64,000 bases of DNA from Microbacterium sp. 3J1 (GTDB lineage: Bacteria; Actinomycetota; Actinomycetes; Actinomycetales; Microbacteriaceae), in NCBI RefSeq assembly GCF_001049495.1, contig NZ_CDWI01000007.1, positions 248,001 through 312,000 on the forward strand, in the 5' to 3' direction. Both the position numbers and the translations under genes were made by a program. Position 1 is the first letter of the stretch. Each line of letters begins with the position of its first letter. The notes under the pieces were generated by a model. It made no database searches. It worked only from the letters and a program-made list of their open reading frames with translations, and was not told the DNA's origin. Below, piece by piece: positions 31,995-42,505 of the stretch.

Positions 31995-33451
31995 TGGCGG
32001 CGGTCGACATCCGCACCGATGCCCGCCGACCACGGGCCCACTACGCCCCGCGGCACAACTGGATGAACGATCCGAACGGCCTCATCCATCACGGAGGGCG
32101 GTATCACCTCTACTACCAGTACAACCCGCACGGCATCGACCACGGCAACATGAGCTGGGGGCATGCGAGCAGTGCCGATCTGCACGACTGGACCGAGCAC
32201 GACGTCGCGATCCTCTTCGATGAGCACGAGCAGATCTTCTCGGGTTCGGTGGTGTTCGACGAGGCGAACACGAGCGGGCTCGGCACCGCAGAGGCACCGC
32301 CGCTCGTCGCGATCTACACCTCGGCGCGCAGCGACGGCATCCAGGCCCAGTCACTCGCCTTCAGCACCGACGGCGGCGACACGTGGGTCAGACACTCCGG
32401 CAACCCGGTGCTCGACCGGACGTCGACCGAGTTCCGCGACCCGAAGGTGTTCCGCTACTGCGGTGACGGAGCCGAGTACTGGGTCATGGTCGCCGTCGAG
32501 GCGACGGAGCGTCGAGTGCTCCTGTACCGGTCCGACGATCTGCGGTCGTGGTCGTACCTCTCCGACTACGGCCCCGCCGGTGCGGTCGGCGGGGTCTGGG
32601 AATGCCCCGACCTGTTCCCGCTGGCGATGGACGGCGACCCGAGTAGCATCCGCTGGGTGATGATCGTCTCGATCAACCCGGGAGGACTCCGGGGCGGCTC
32701 GGGAACGCAGTACATCGTCGGGGACTTCGACGGCGTCCGCTTCACCCCGGACACCCCTCTCCCCCTCGTGGGCGCCGACGACCGGACGGGCCTGGCGGCG
32801 CTCGACTGGCTCGATCTCGGCGCCGACTGCTACGCGGGTGTGACGTACAACGGCCTGCCCGACGATCGACGCACCCTCATCGCGTGGATGAGCAACTGGG
32901 ACTATGCCGGAGACGTCGACGCCACCACGTGGCGGGGAGCGATGACCACTGCTCGGCGGCTGACGCTGCGGCACGACGGCGAGCGGGCACGGCTGGTGTC
33001 GGAGGCGATCCTCCCCGCTGGGACGGTCGATGTCCGTGCGGGCATCGCCCCGCAAGAGACGCTGCGCCACACGCTCCCCGAAGCCGCGCGGCTCTCTCTC
33101 ACGAGCGACGAACCGGATGCGGCGATCCGCATCGTCGTCGGCGACGTGGACCGGTGCGTGGTGATCGACGTCGACGCTGCGGCGGGGACCCTGCGATTCG
33201 ACCGCACTCTCGCCGCGCCGGCCCGGTCGACCGTCGTGATCGACGCGCAGACCGCCCAGCTCGGACCCAGGACCGCGGAGCGTCCGGAGGGACTCGACCT
33301 GGCGATCGTCGTCGACAACGGTTCGGTCGAGCTCTTCGCCGCAGGCGGCACCGTGGCGATGACGAATCTCGTCTCCCTCGCCCCCGCGCCGGCGGTCACG
33401 ATCACAGCCACCGCTGCGGTGCGGTTGACGATCGAGGATCTCGACGGATGA
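31991..33451 (+). CDS. Glycoside hydrolase family 32 (levanase/inulinase/sucrose hydrolase)
   Basis: 486 residues, start ATG 31991 overlapping the permease stop; no signal peptide, so it acts in the cytosol on imported sugar. All three GH32 catalytic signatures are intact: WMNDPNG with nucleophile Asp27, FRDPKVF with transition-state Asp150, and WECPDLF with acid/base Glu204. The C-terminal 150 residues form the GH32 beta-sandwich. It releases fructose from sucrose or beta-fructans, which the adjacent PfkB kinase can phosphorylate. Whether it prefers sucrose, levan or inulin oligomers cannot be told from sequence. Confidence 0.93.
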   Translation: MMAAVDIRTDARRPRAHYAPRHNWMNDPNGLIHHGGRYHLYYQYNPHGIDHGNMSWGHASSADLHDWTEHDVAILFDEHEQIFSGSVVFDEANTSGLGTAEAPPLVAIYTSARSDGIQAQSLAFSTDGGDTWVRHSGNPVLDRTSTEFRDPKVFRYCGDGAEYWVMVAVEATERRVLLYRSDDLRSWSYLSDYGPAGAVGGVWECPDLFPLAMDGDPSSIRWVMIVSINPGGLRGGSGTQYIVGDFDGVRFTPDTPLPLVGADDRTGLAALDWLDLGADCYAGVTYNGLPDDRRTLIAWMSNWDYAGDVDATTWRGAMTTARRLTLRHDGERARLVSEAILPAGTVDVRAGIAPQETLRHTLPEAARLSLTSDEPDAAIRIVVGDVDRCVVIDVDAAAGTLRFDRTLAAPARSTVVIDAQTAQLGPRTAERPEGLDLAIVVDNGSVELFAAGGTVAMTNLVSLAPAPAVTITATAAVRLTIEDLDG

Positions 33452-34353
33452 CGCCGCATGCTCTCGTGATCGGCGAAGCCCTCGTCGACGTGATCGCCGA
33501 CACCGCGCACCCGGGCGGCTCCCCCCTGAACGTGGCGATCGGTCTGGTTCGCCTCGGCGTCCCCACGACGCTCGCGACCCGGATCGGTGACGATCACCAC
33601 GGCAGCCTCATCCGCGCGCACCTCGCCGACTCCGGTGTCGTCCTGGCCGCGGGGTCCATCACCGCCGAGCCCACCTCCTCGGCCGTGGCCGTGGTCGACC
33701 CGGGGTCCGGTGCCGCGCGATACGACTTCGACGTGCGATGGAGCATCCCCGCTCCAGAGGTCACCGGTGCGACGATCGTGCACGCCGGATCCATCGCGGC
33801 GTTCCTCGCGCCGGGAGGCGACGTCGTCCTCGACGCCCTGGCACGCGCCCGCACCGCCGGCGCGCTGATCAGCGTGGACCCGAACATCCGGCCGGCTCTG
33901 ATCGGCCCCCGAGCGGAGGCGAGTGTCCGGGCCGAGCGCCTCATCGGTCTCAGCCACCTCGTGAAGCTCAGCGACGAGGACGCCGACTGGCTGTATCCCG
34001 GATGGACGCACCCGCGCGTGCTGGCACATCTGCGAGCACTCGGATGCCGGGTCGCCGTCATCACCCGGGGCGCCGACGGGTACACTGCCGCGGACGTGCA
34101 CGGCGTCTGGTCGGACGGGGTCGGTCGCGCCGTCGACGTCGTGGACACGATCGGGGCCGGCGACTCCTTCATGGCCGGCCTCCTCTCGGCGGTCTTCGGT
34201 GAGCTTGCGACGAGGATCATCCAGAGCGACCTCCCGCCGGGTGGATGGCGGGGCCCGCTGCGCATGGGTCTCGAGGCGGCGGCGATCACCGTGCAGCGGG
34301 AGGGCGCCGACCCTCCTCGCCGAGACGAGATCGCCGCAGTCGGAGCGAGGTGA
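33448..34353 (+). CDS. PfkB-family carbohydrate kinase (fructokinase)
   Basis: 301 residues, start overlapping the GH32 stop by 4 nt. Substrate motif near the N-terminus: HPGGSPLNVAIGLVRLG (residues 21-37). C-terminal ATP/anion-hole motif VVDTIGAGDSFMAGLL with catalytic Asp239. Following a fructan hydrolase and sugar importer, phosphorylation of fructose to fructose-6-phosphate is the natural role, though ribokinase-like alternatives exist within the family. Last gene of the operon. Confidence 0.92.
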   Translation: MTPHALVIGEALVDVIADTAHPGGSPLNVAIGLVRLGVPTTLATRIGDDHHGSLIRAHLADSGVVLAAGSITAEPTSSAVAVVDPGSGAARYDFDVRWSIPAPEVTGATIVHAGSIAAFLAPGGDVVLDALARARTAGALISVDPNIRPALIGPRAEASVRAERLIGLSHLVKLSDEDADWLYPGWTHPRVLAHLRALGCRVAVITRGADGYTAADVHGVWSDGVGRAVDVVDTIGAGDSFMAGLLSAVFGELATRIIQSDLPPGGWRGPLRMGLEAAAITVQREGADPPRRDEIAAVGAR

Positions 34354-34447
34354 GCGCGGGCGACTCGGCGAGTGCTGAGGATCGCCCCACTTCCCTGAAT
34401 CTGTCAATCCCCTGAGACCGATTCGCGCGGGCACCTACCTTCGGCGC

Positions 34448-36169
34448 ATGCCGTCGACCTCCGCCACCACGAAGCCGCTCTCTCCGCGCCAGGCCGCTCT
34501 GATGAGCTCGTCGCGCGTGGAGCAGAAGGGCAACATCGTCGTCCAGTGGATCACCTCCACCGACCACAAGACGATCGGCTACATGTACCTGATCGCGTCG
34601 GTCCTCTTCTTCCTGCTCGGCGGAGTCATGGCACTCGTGATCCGGGCGGAGCTGTTCGCACCCGGTATGCAGATCGTGCCGACGAAGGAGCAGTACAACC
34701 AGCTCTTCACGATGCACGGCACGATCATGCTGCTGATGTTCGCGACACCGCTGTTCGCAGGGTTCGCGAACGCCATCATGCCGCTGCAGATCGGCGCTCC
34801 CGATGTCGCGTTCCCCCGGCTGAACGCCTTCTCGTTCTGGCTGTTCCTGTTCGGGTCGACGATCGCGGTCGCCGGCTTCCTCACCCCGCAGGGCTCGGCG
34901 TCCTTCGGGTGGACGGCGTATCAGCCGCTCGCGAGCGCGACCTTCACCCCCGGCGTCGGGGGCAACCTCTGGATGGTGGGGCTCGGCATCTCGGGATTCG
35001 GCACGATCCTCGGCGCGGTGAACTTCATCACGACGATCATCACCATGAGGTCGCCAGGCATGACGATGTGGCGGATGCCGGTGTTCACCTGGAACACGCT
35101 CATCACGAGTCTGCTCGTGCTGATGGCCTTCCCGGTGCTCGCGGCCGCCCTCTTCGCCGCGGCGTCCGACCGCATCCTCGACTCCCACATCTTCGACCCG
35201 CAGAACGGTGGGGTCCTGCTGTGGCAGCACCTGTTCTGGTTCTTCGGGCACCCCGAGGTGTATGTGATCGCGCTGCCGTTCTTCGGCATCGTGTCGGAGA
35301 TCTTCCCGGTCTTCAGCCGCAAGCCCCTCTTCGGCTACAAGACGATCATCTACGCCACCATCGCCATCGCGGCGTACTCGGTCGCGGTGTGGGCGCACCA
35401 CATGTACGTGACCGGCGGTGTGCTGCTGCCGTTCTTCGCCCTGCTGACCATGTTCATCGCGGTTCCGACGGGTGTGAAGATCTTCAACTGGATCGGCACG
35501 ATGTGGCGAGGCTCGGTGACGTTCGAGACCCCCCTGGTGTTCGCTCTCGGGTTCCTCGTCACCTTCGTGTTCGGCGGCCTGACCGGCGTGATCCTCGCCT
35601 CACCACCGCTGGACTTCCCGTTGCACGACAGCTATTTCGTGGTCGCGCACTTCCACTACGTCGTCTTCGGCACGGTCGTGTTCGCGATGTTCGCCGGGTT
35701 CTACTTCTGGTGGCCGAAGTGGACGGGGCGGATGCTGAACGAGCGCCTCGGCTACGTCCACTTCTGGATGCTGTTCATCGGCTTCCACATGACGTTCCTC
35801 ATCCACCACTGGCTGGGCGTCGACGGCATGCCCAGGCGCTACGCGGACTACGCGGAGCAGGACCAGTTCACCTGGGCGAATCAGGTGTCGACGATCGGTG
35901 CGATCATCCTCGGTGCGTCGATGCTGCCGTTCTTCCTCAACGTGTGGATCACGGCACGCAAGGCTCCGAAGGTGACGGTCAACGACCCGTGGGGCTATGG
36001 TGCATCGCTCGAATGGGCGACGTCCTGCCCGCCTCCGCGGCACAACTTCACCTCGATCCCGCGCATCCGCAGCGAACGCCCGGCGTTCGACCTGAACCAC
36101 CCCGAGGCGGCCGAGTTCGCGGTGACGAGCACGGATCCCGCGGCTCCCGAGGACGACTCCCGACGCTGA
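34448..36169 (+). CDS. ctaD: Cytochrome c oxidase subunit I (orphan copy)
   Basis: 573 residues with 12 membrane helices. Haem a ligand in [10 protein letters not shown] (His90); the CuB-His/Tyr site in [22 protein letters not shown] as second CuB ligand pair; HFHYVVFG carries the haem ligands near residue 395. Complete aa3-type catalytic subunit of the terminal oxidase. ctaC, ctaE and ctaF are not adjacent, so this is an isolated, probably additional copy. TACCTT (34436-34441) ends six nt before the ATG, predicting a leaderless message. Confidence 0.95.
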   Translation: MPSTSATTKPLSPRQAALMSSSRVEQKGNIVVQWITSTDHKTIGYMYLIASVLFFLLGGVMALVIRAELFAPGMQIVPTKEQYNQLFTMHGTIMLLMFATPLFAGFANAIMPLQIGAPDVAFPRLNAFSFWLFLFGSTIAVAGFLTPQGSASFGWTAYQPLASATFTPGVGGNLWMVGLGISGFGTILGAVNFITTIITMRSPGMTMWRMPVFTWNTLITSLLVLMAFPVLAAALFAAASDRILDSHIFDPQNGGVLLWQHLFWFFGHPEVYVIALPFFGIVSEIFPVFSRKPLFGYKTIIYATIAIAAYSVAVWAHHMYVTGGVLLPFFALLTMFIAVPTGVKIFNWIGTMWRGSVTFETPLVFALGFLVTFVFGGLTGVILASPPLDFPLHDSYFVVAHFHYVVFGTVVFAMFAGFYFWWPKWTGRMLNERLGYVHFWMLFIGFHMTFLIHHWLGVDGMPRRYADYAEQDQFTWANQVSTIGAIILGASMLPFFLNVWITARKAPKVTVNDPWGYGASLEWATSCPPPRHNFTSIPRIRSERPAFDLNHPEAAEFAVTSTDPAAPEDDSRR

Positions 36170-36206
36170 GACGCTGGGGGCGGGATGCGATCGCCCGAGG
36201 CCGCGC

Positions 36207-37535
36207 TCACTCCCCCCGCGTCCACAGCCTCTCGATCGCGATCTCGCGTCCGAGCACCCGCTCCGCGGCGCGGTGCCCCGAGAGCATCGCGGCGGGCACG
36301 GTCGCGGGGTCGTCCGTCCACGTCGCCTCTCCGGCGAGGTGCAGCACGCCGCCGATGGGCGTGGCGAGGTCGTCGTGATCTGCTGTGGTCGACCCGACCG
36401 TCATGTACGCGTACGAGCCGTGCGACCAGGGGTCGTCCTGCCACGCAGTGCGGTGCACCGACACCGGCTGCGGCACGCGGTCGCCGTACAGTCGCTCCAG
36501 CTGCTCCAGGACCGAGGCGGCGATCTGCGCGTCGTCCCAGTCGCGGATGCCGCGGGCCGCCGGACCGGCGGCGAAGGTCAGAAGCGTGGGCTCGCCGTGC
36601 AGTGCCGTCAGGTCGTACCAGGAGTGCCACCATCTGCCCTCGGGCCCCTGCTGACGGATCGCGTAGACGTCGGCATCCCAGAATCGGGTGGGGAACCGCA
36701 GGAAGACCTTCTCGAAGGCGTTCATCTCGAGCCGCCCGAGCGCCTCGGCGTTGACGGCGGGGAGCGGGGGCTCGATCTCCACCGCCCCGGAGCGCAGCAC
36801 CCCCACCGGCACCGTCACGACCGCCGCTCCGGCGACGAACGATCCGCGGGCCGTCTGCACGCTGACGCCGTCGTGCCAGTCGATCCCGGTGACGGCGTGG
36901 TCGAGTCGGACGTCGAGTCCGTCCGCGAGCCGGGTCGGCAGAGCGTCGTACCCGTCCGGGAACACGACCTCGTCGCCGTCGATCGAGTCGTCATCGAGTC
37001 CGTGCGCGGCGAGGTCCTCTATCCAGGCGCCGTACTGCTCTTCCGCGCGGTGCTCCAGGTACTCCCGCACCCTCTGCGTGCGCTCGGCGTCCCAGTCCTG
37101 GCGCACCAGTGCGGCCTCGGTGACGTCCCGGTACGACGCGTCGGCCGCGGAGACGGCGACGGCCTCGCGCAGCGCGGCGTCGACCGTGTGCACATCGCCG
37201 GCGAAGCCGCGGGCCTCGTCGTCGCTCAGTCGCCGGCCGTCGGGACCGTAGTACGCGATGGGCCTGCTGTCGGGCTGGTACCCGCCGACGGTGAACTCGA
37301 CCGTGCGCATGCCGAACGCGGCAGCCGCGGCGGCCACAGGGCTTCCGTCGACGCCATGGATCCACGAGGCGCCGAGGTCGGTCGGAGCGCCGTGCTCCCG
37401 GTCGGTGTGCACCCGGCCGCCGACGCGGTCCCTGGCCTCGAGCACGATCACCCGCTGACCGGCATCCTGCAGGAGCCGTGCGGCACTGAGCCCCGCGACA
37501 CCCGCTCCCACGACGATCGTGTCGACGTGCTCCAT
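36207..37535 (-). CDS. Flavin-dependent monoamine oxidase-family protein
   Basis: 442 residues from the ATG at 37535. N-terminal FAD-binding Rossmann motif [15 protein letters not shown] (GxGxxG at residues 10-15), followed by [12 protein letters not shown], the amine-oxidase signature, and near the C-terminus [20 protein letters not shown], which completes the FAD site. Oxidises a primary or secondary amine (polyamine-type) with O2; the substrate is not predictable. No signal peptide. Divergent from an SDR gene, converging on ctaD. Confidence 0.9.
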   Translation of the reverse strand: MEHVDTIVVGAGVAGLSAARLLQDAGQRVIVLEARDRVGGRVHTDREHGAPTDLGASWIHGVDGSPVAAAAAAFGMRTVEFTVGGYQPDSRPIAYYGPDGRRLSDDEARGFAGDVHTVDAALREAVAVSAADASYRDVTEAALVRQDWDAERTQRVREYLEHRAEEQYGAWIEDLAAHGLDDDSIDGDEVVFPDGYDALPTRLADGLDVRLDHAVTGIDWHDGVSVQTARGSFVAGAAVVTVPVGVLRSGAVEIEPPLPAVNAEALGRLEMNAFEKVFLRFPTRFWDADVYAIRQQGPEGRWWHSWYDLTALHGEPTLLTFAAGPAARGIRDWDDAQIAASVLEQLERLYGDRVPQPVSVHRTAWQDDPWSHGSYAYMTVGSTTADHDDLATPIGGVLHLAGEATWTDDPATVPAAMLSGHRAAERVLGREIAIERLWTRGE

Positions 37536-37641
37536 GATGCGTCCGTCCTCTCGCGCCGCACCGCTGCGGCTCTCCCTCGACGATACCGACCGCTGCCGCA
37601 TCGCGCGGAGGCCGCTGCAGCCGCGGCCTAGATTGAAGGTC

Positions 37642-38544
37642 GTGACGTCCCTCCCCGCACAGCGCGACCTGATCGGCCGAACCGTCCTCATCACCGGCGC
37701 GAACGCCGGCATCGGCTACTGGTGCGCCGAGAGCGTCGCCGGCCGAGGCGCCAGGGTGCTGCTCGGGTGCCGGTCGCCGCAGCGCGCGCAGGTCGCCGCC
37801 GCCGCCATCCGCTCGCACGTGCCCGGCGCGGACGTCGGAGTCGTCCCGCTCGATCTCGGCTCGCTGTCGAGCATCGCTGACGCCGCCGCCGCGACCCACG
37901 AGAGCCTCGACGCGGTGATCTGCAACGCCGGGGTCAAGGCCGCCGACCGCGCGGCCCGCACATCCGACGGCTTCGACCTCATGGTCGGGACGAACTTCCT
38001 CGGCCACTTCGCCCTCCTCGCCCAGCTCGGGCACGCCCTCTCGGCCCATGCCCGGGTCGTCGCCGTCGGCTCGCTGGCGCACCGGTTCGCCCGGATAGAC
38101 CCGGGGACGCTCTCGCTGCCGTGGGCCGGACCGTCGCTGCGCCAGTACGGCCGGTCCAAGGCGGCGCTCATGTCCTTCGCGTTCGAGCTCGACCGGCGAT
38201 GGCGCGACTCCGGTCGATCGGCGCTGTGCGCGCATCCCGGGTATGCGGTCGATCCGCTCACGCCGCCTCGCGACGGACTCGCGACGGTCTCCACGCCGGT
38301 CCGCGCGGCGGCGGCGCTCGCCCGCGGTCTCGTGCAGGGGAAGGACGCCGGCGCCGCGCCGATCGTGCACGCGGCCGTCGCCGCGGAGGCATCCGGCGGA
38401 GACTACTGGGGACCGGGCGGCCTGCTGGAGTTCCGCGGCGCACCCGCGCGGGTCCAGGCGTCGGCGCACGTGCGCTCCCCCGAGGTCGCGGCCTCCCTGT
38501 GGTCGGAGGCCGAGGGGCGCACCGGCGTGCGCTTCGCCGTGTGA
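37642..38544 (+). CDS. Short-chain dehydrogenase/reductase (SDR)
   Basis: 300 residues, GTG start. Nucleotide-binding motif TGANAGIG (residues 18-25), NAG at 95-97, catalytic Ser144, Tyr169 and Lys173 (YGRSK). It resembles the retinol-dehydrogenase/protochlorophyllide-reductase-like branch, which uses NADP(H) on a lipophilic carbonyl; substrate unknown. TAGATT (37629-37634) lies 7 nt before the GTG, predicting a leaderless transcript. Ends 3 nt before the 3' end of the convergent DUF4406 gene. Confidence 0.9.
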   Translation: MTSLPAQRDLIGRTVLITGANAGIGYWCAESVAGRGARVLLGCRSPQRAQVAAAAIRSHVPGADVGVVPLDLGSLSSIADAAAATHESLDAVICNAGVKAADRAARTSDGFDLMVGTNFLGHFALLAQLGHALSAHARVVAVGSLAHRFARIDPGTLSLPWAGPSLRQYGRSKAALMSFAFELDRRWRDSGRSALCAHPGYAVDPLTPPRDGLATVSTPVRAAAALARGLVQGKDAGAAPIVHAAVAAEASGGDYWGPGGLLEFRGAPARVQASAHVRSPEVAASLWSEAEGRTGVRFAV

Positions 38545-38547
38545 CGC

Positions 38548-38901
38548 TCAGGCGGGGATCTCCTCCAGCGACCGGTAGACCGGCAGCCCCCGTTCGAGGG
38601 CGATCTCCACGTCCTTGTCGGCGCCGGCGGATTCCCCCGGCAGCCGCAGCACGGCGTCGCAGTGCTGCAGCAGGCGACGCGCGGTCTCGTACATGACGTC
38701 GCCGCCTTCGACCTCCGTCCCGTCCATGCCCCGGAGGACCGGAAGGGCGACCCATTCGCCGATCATCGGCACGTGCCCGAGCCGGTGGATGGGAGCGGCC
38801 GCCTCTTCGAGACGTTCGAGATTTCGGGCGATGAGCGCGGGGTGGCCGTTCGTGCCTGAGCGATAGGGACCGGCGATGAGGATGAGCAGTGGTGTTTTCA
38901 T
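38548..38901 (-). CDS. DUF4406-domain protein (nucleoside deoxyribosyltransferase-like fold)
   Basis: 117 residues from the ATG at 38901. The N-terminal LLILIAGPYRSGTNGHPALI and the late segment HCDAVLRLPGESAGADKDVE are typical of DUF4406, a Rossmann-like fold related to nucleoside 2-deoxyribosyltransferases. Catalysis has not been shown for most members. A minus-strand -10 hexamer TACAGT (38914-38909) ends 7 nt before the start, giving a leaderless mRNA, and it overlaps the palindrome TAACGTTA. The divergent DeoR gene may regulate it. Confidence 0.8.
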   Translation of the reverse strand: MKTPLLILIAGPYRSGTNGHPALIARNLERLEEAAAPIHRLGHVPMIGEWVALPVLRGMDGTEVEGGDVMYETARRLLQHCDAVLRLPGESAGADKDVEIALERGLPVYRSLEEIPA

Positions 38902-38912
38902 GTCGAGAACTG

Positions 38913-38940
38913 TAACGTTAACCGTGCAACAACATGCAAC
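38913..38940. promoter_or_regulatory. Operator-like repeats between DUF4406 and DeoR genes
   Basis: 8-bp palindrome TAACGTTA (38913-38920) overlapping the -10 of the minus-strand gene, then TGCAAC direct repeats at 38925-38930 and 38935-38940, 10 bp apart, the spacing usual for DeoR/GlpR binding. Assignment to the adjacent DeoR regulator is inferred. Confidence 0.55.
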
Positions 38941-38968
38941 TTCAAGAAGAAACAGGTAAGGAGAGCGG

Positions 38969-39718
38969 ATGCTCGGCGCACAGCGCAAGGCGCACCTGCG
39001 AGAGGTCCTCCGCCGGGACGGTCGGGTCGTCGCCAAGGACGTCGCCCAGGAGCTCGGGATCTCCGAGGACTCGATCCGACGCGATCTCCGTGAGCTGGCC
39101 GAGGCCGGCGAGCTCGTCCGCGTGTACGGCGGCGCTCTTCCGGTGGCGCCCGCCGACCGGCCCGTCGGTCAGCGACAGGCCCTCGCGACCGACAGCAAGG
39201 AGCGGGTGGCCCGGCGTGCGGTGGAGCTGATCGCCCCGGCATCCGTCATCGTCCTCGACGCGGGAACCACGACCCTCGCGATGGCGCGGATGCTTCCGCA
39301 CGGCGCCGACCTCACCGTGATCACCCCGAGCCCGACGGTCGCGATCGCGGCGGCCGAGCGGTCGGACGCACGGGTCGTCATGATCGGCGGCGAGCTCTCG
39401 CGCTTCTCGATGGTCGCGGGCGGAGCGCTCGCGATGGAGGCCCTGCAGCACCTCGCAGCCGACAGGTTCTTCCTGGGCGTCACCGGAGTCGACCCGTCGA
39501 GCGGCCTGACCACCGGCAGCCTGGAGGATGCGGCCACCAAGCGCGCGATCGCCGCGCGATCGGCGCAGACGCTCGTGCTCGCGAGTGAGGAGAAGATCGG
39601 AGAGGTCTCCCGATTCCCCGTGCTCGGACTCGACGACGTCGCCGGCATCGTCGTCGACCCCCTCGATCGCAATCCGACCCTCGAGCAGCTCGCGACCGTG
39701 CTCCCCGTGCATCGGTGA
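38969..39718 (+). CDS. DeoR/GlpR-family transcriptional regulator
   Basis: 249 residues; AAGGAGAG precedes the ATG. The N-terminal DeoR HTH is VVAKDVAQELGISEDSIRRD (residues about 20-39) with the canonical RVYGGALPV segment after it. The sensor domain is an isomerase-like fold: VIVLDAGTTTLAMARML, the sugar-phosphate loop, and LTVITPSPTVAIAAAE. It responds to a phosphorylated sugar or nucleoside metabolite. Targets may include the divergent DUF4406 gene; the APC permease downstream has its own leaderless promoter. Confidence 0.9.
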   Translation: MLGAQRKAHLREVLRRDGRVVAKDVAQELGISEDSIRRDLRELAEAGELVRVYGGALPVAPADRPVGQRQALATDSKERVARRAVELIAPASVIVLDAGTTTLAMARMLPHGADLTVITPSPTVAIAAAERSDARVVMIGGELSRFSMVAGGALAMEALQHLAADRFFLGVTGVDPSSGLTTGSLEDAATKRAIAARSAQTLVLASEEKIGEVSRFPVLGLDDVAGIVVDPLDRNPTLEQLATVLPVHR

Positions 39719-39839
39719 GAGCCCGCGCCGCCGCCGTCCGCCGTGAGATCGCGACATCGCGGGCCCGCGCCGCTGCGACAGCGGGTATCCGCGTGTCAAC
39801 CCCTTCGCCCCCCGCCCGCCGGGACCCTATCGTTCGAGG

Positions 39840-41231
39840 ATGACCTCGGACACCGCTGCGCCTGCGGGCGAGCAGCCCACCAAACTCCGCCGCGCCATCA
39901 CCGGCCCCCTCCTGTTCGCCTTCATCCTCGGCGACGTGCTGGGTGCCGGCATCTACGCCCTGATGGGAGTGCTGTCCGAGAAGGTCGGCGGGATGCTGTG
40001 GGCTCCTCTTCTGCTCGCCCTCCTGCTCGCGCTCCTGACCGCCGGATCCTACGCCGAGCTCGTGACGAAGTACCCGCGCGCCGGTGGCGCCTCCGTGTTC
40101 GCCGAGCGGGCCTTCCACAGCCCCCTGGTCTCGTTCCTCGTCGGATTCAGCATGCTCGCCGCCGGGGTGACGAGCGCCGCGGGTCTCGCCATCGCGTTCG
40201 CCGGCGACTACTTCGGCACGTTCTTCGATGTGCCCGCGACACCGGTCGCCATCGTCTTCCTCGCGATCGTGGCGGCGCTGAACGCCCGAGGGATCCGCGA
40301 GTCCATGGGTGCGAACCTCGTCATGACCGCGATCGAGCTGAGCGGTCTCATCATCGTGATCGCGGTGGTCGGCGTCTTCGTGGCCGGCGGCGGTGGCGAC
40401 GCCTCGCGCCTCACCCAGACGCCCGAGGGCACGCCGGCGGCGATGGCGGTGCTCGCCGGAGCGGTGATCGCCTACTACTCGTTCGTCGGCTTCGAGACGT
40501 CGGCGAACATGATCGAAGAGGTGAAGAACCCGCGCCGCACCTACCCGCGCGCCCTGTTCGGCGCCCTGTTCACCGCCGGCGCGGTCTACGTGCTCGTCGG
40601 CGTCGCCAGCTCGATCGCCCTCCCGGCTGCTGAGCTGCAGGAGTCGAGCGGCCCGCTGCTCGCAGTGGTCGAGGCGACCGGCGCCAGCATCCCGTCCTGG
40701 CTGTTCAGCCTGATCGCGCTCATCGCCGTCGCGAACGGCGCCCTGCTGACGATGATCATGGTGAGCCGCCTCACCTACGGCATGGCGGAGCAGCACCTGC
40801 TGCCCTCGGTGCTCGGCCGCGTGCTCCCGAACCGCAAGACACCCTGGGTCGCGATCCTGACGACCACTCTCGTCGCCATGGGACTCACCCTCGTCGGTGA
40901 TCTCGCGACGCTCGCCGAGACTGTCGTCCTGCTGCTGCTCTTCGTGTTCCTCAGCGTCAACATCTCGGTGCTCGTCCTCCGGCGCGACCGCGTGGAGCAC
41001 GACCACTTCCGCATCTGGACGTTCGTCCCCGTACTGGGCATCCTGTCGTGCATCCTGCTGCTCACCCAGCAGCGCCCCGTCGTCTGGCTGTTCGGGGCGA
41101 TCCTGCTCGCGGTGGGCGGGGTGCTGTACCTCCTCGCCCGGTGGGGACGCTCGCGCTCGTCCTCGACCGCCCCGTCCACCGACACGACCGATCCGACCGA
41201 CACTCCGAAGGAGACCCATGAGCACGCCTGA
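39840..41231 (+). CDS. APC-family amino acid/polyamine permease
   Basis: 463 residues, 12 membrane helices. Helix 1 carries the family substrate-site signature LGDVLGAGIYALMG, and helix 6 region includes YYSFVGFETSANMIEEVKNP. Secondary transport of an amino acid, polyamine or related cation; the specificity is not predictable. TATCGT (39828-39833) ends 6 nt before the ATG (leaderless). Its hydrophilic Thr/Asp-rich C-terminus overlaps the small acidic gene by 14 nt. Confidence 0.9.
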   Translation: MTSDTAAPAGEQPTKLRRAITGPLLFAFILGDVLGAGIYALMGVLSEKVGGMLWAPLLLALLLALLTAGSYAELVTKYPRAGGASVFAERAFHSPLVSFLVGFSMLAAGVTSAAGLAIAFAGDYFGTFFDVPATPVAIVFLAIVAALNARGIRESMGANLVMTAIELSGLIIVIAVVGVFVAGGGGDASRLTQTPEGTPAAMAVLAGAVIAYYSFVGFETSANMIEEVKNPRRTYPRALFGALFTAGAVYVLVGVASSIALPAAELQESSGPLLAVVEATGASIPSWLFSLIALIAVANGALLTMIMVSRLTYGMAEQHLLPSVLGRVLPNRKTPWVAILTTTLVAMGLTLVGDLATLAETVVLLLLFVFLSVNISVLVLRRDRVEHDHFRIWTFVPVLGILSCILLLTQQRPVVWLFGAILLAVGGVLYLLARWGRSRSSSTAPSTDTTDPTDTPKETHEHA

Positions 41232-41436
41232 CGACACCAGCAGCGTCGACGAGATGTCGAACGAGGAGAAGCGGCACGATCAGCTGACCTCCGCTCCCGA
41301 CGCCACCGAGGCCGACGCCGCCCCGCGCATCGAGGTCTCGGAGCACGACGGCAACACCCGGATCGACATCGCGGAGGACGCTCCGGTGCGACCCGGCCCG
41401 GGCCCCGGCGTCGAGATCGACGACGACGAGGTCTAG
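41218..41436 (+). CDS. Small acidic hypothetical protein
   Basis: 72 residues, strongly acidic (DDTSSVDEMSNEEKRHDQ at the N-terminus, EIDDDEV at the C-terminus), with no membrane segment or Cys. The ATG lies 14 nt inside the APC permease gene, preceded by GGAG, so the two are co-translated. Function unknown; possibly disordered. Confidence 0.6.
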   Translation: MSTPDDTSSVDEMSNEEKRHDQLTSAPDATEADAAPRIEVSEHDGNTRIDIAEDAPVRPGPGPGVEIDDDEV

Positions 41437-41438
41437 AT

Positions 41439-42455
41439 CTACAGCCAGCCCTTGCGCTTGAACACGGCGTAGAGCCCGACGCCCATGCCCAGCATGAGCG
41501 CGAGCGCCATCGGATATCCGAGCGCCCAGTGCAGCTCGGGCATGTGGTCGAAGTTCATGCCGTAGACGGTGCCGACGAGCGTCGGGGCGAAGAGGATCGC
41601 GGCCCAGCCCGAGATCTTCTTCACCTCGTCGTTCTGGCGGATGCTGAGCTCGGTCATCCGTCGCATCTCCTCGTTCTGCCGGCGGGCGACGATCGTCGAC
41701 TCCACCGTCAGCGCGTTGTCGAGCACCGTGCGGAACGTGTTCGCGCGCTCCGAGACGCGCAGGGTGTGGTCGAGCACGTCGCGCAGGTAGCGCTGCAGCT
41801 CCTCGTCGACGTCGTACTTCGCCGACCCCCGCAGCAGGGCGTCGAGCATTCCCGCCAGCGGCTGCACCGCCCGCTGGAAGTCGATCACCTCGCGGCCCAG
41901 CTCGTAGATGCGCTGCGTCGCGTCGACGCCGTCCTCGAAGAGCTGGCTCTCGATCTCGTCGATGTCGTTCTCGAGACCGGAGAGCACGGGAGCGTACTCG
42001 TCGACGACCTCGTCGAGGATCGCATACAGGACCGCCTCGGGGCCGAGCTTCAGGAGCGCGGGATCGCCCTCCAGGCGTCGGCGGACCCGCCCCAGATCGG
42101 GCGACTCGGCATGCCGGATCGTGACGACGAAGTCGGGTCCCACGAGCACGTGGATCTCGCCGAACTCGACCTGCTCCGCGGCATCCAGGTAGCGCGCCGA
42201 GCGCAGCACCATGAACAGCACGTCGTCATAGCGCTCGAGCTTGGACCGCTGATGGCCCGAGAGCGCATCCTCCACGACCAGGGCGTGGATGCCGAACTCG
42301 TCGGCCACCTCGCGGATCTCGGCCTCACTGGGGCGGTAGAGGCCGATCCAACTCATCCCGCCGCGCTCGCGCAGCACCTCGAACGTCTCGCTGAGGCTGC
42401 GCGGATTCTCCGTGCGGACGCCGCCGACATAGATGGCGTTGTCGATGATGGCCAT
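41439..42455 (-). CDS. corA: CorA-family Mg2+/Co2+ transporter
   Basis: 338 residues; GGAG precedes the ATG. Large N-terminal cytosolic funnel domain, then two C-terminal membrane helices (about 280-299 and 313-331) separated by the selectivity signature YGMNFDHMPE (GMN at about residues 299-301). Pentameric divalent-cation channel. Lies 50 nt after the serine-hydrolase-like gene on the same strand and ends 2 nt from the convergent small acidic gene. Confidence 0.93.
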   Translation of the reverse strand: MAIIDNAIYVGGVRTENPRSLSETFEVLRERGGMSWIGLYRPSEAEIREVADEFGIHALVVEDALSGHQRSKLERYDDVLFMVLRSARYLDAAEQVEFGEIHVLVGPDFVVTIRHAESPDLGRVRRRLEGDPALLKLGPEAVLYAILDEVVDEYAPVLSGLENDIDEIESQLFEDGVDATQRIYELGREVIDFQRAVQPLAGMLDALLRGSAKYDVDEELQRYLRDVLDHTLRVSERANTFRTVLDNALTVESTIVARRQNEEMRRMTELSIRQNDEVKKISGWAAILFAPTLVGTVYGMNFDHMPELHWALGYPMALALMLGMGVGLYAVFKRKGWL

Positions 42456-42505
42456 CGGCGCTCCCTCCAGGCGTCGTGCCGCCTCCGGGCGGCGCGACGG
42501 TCCGA

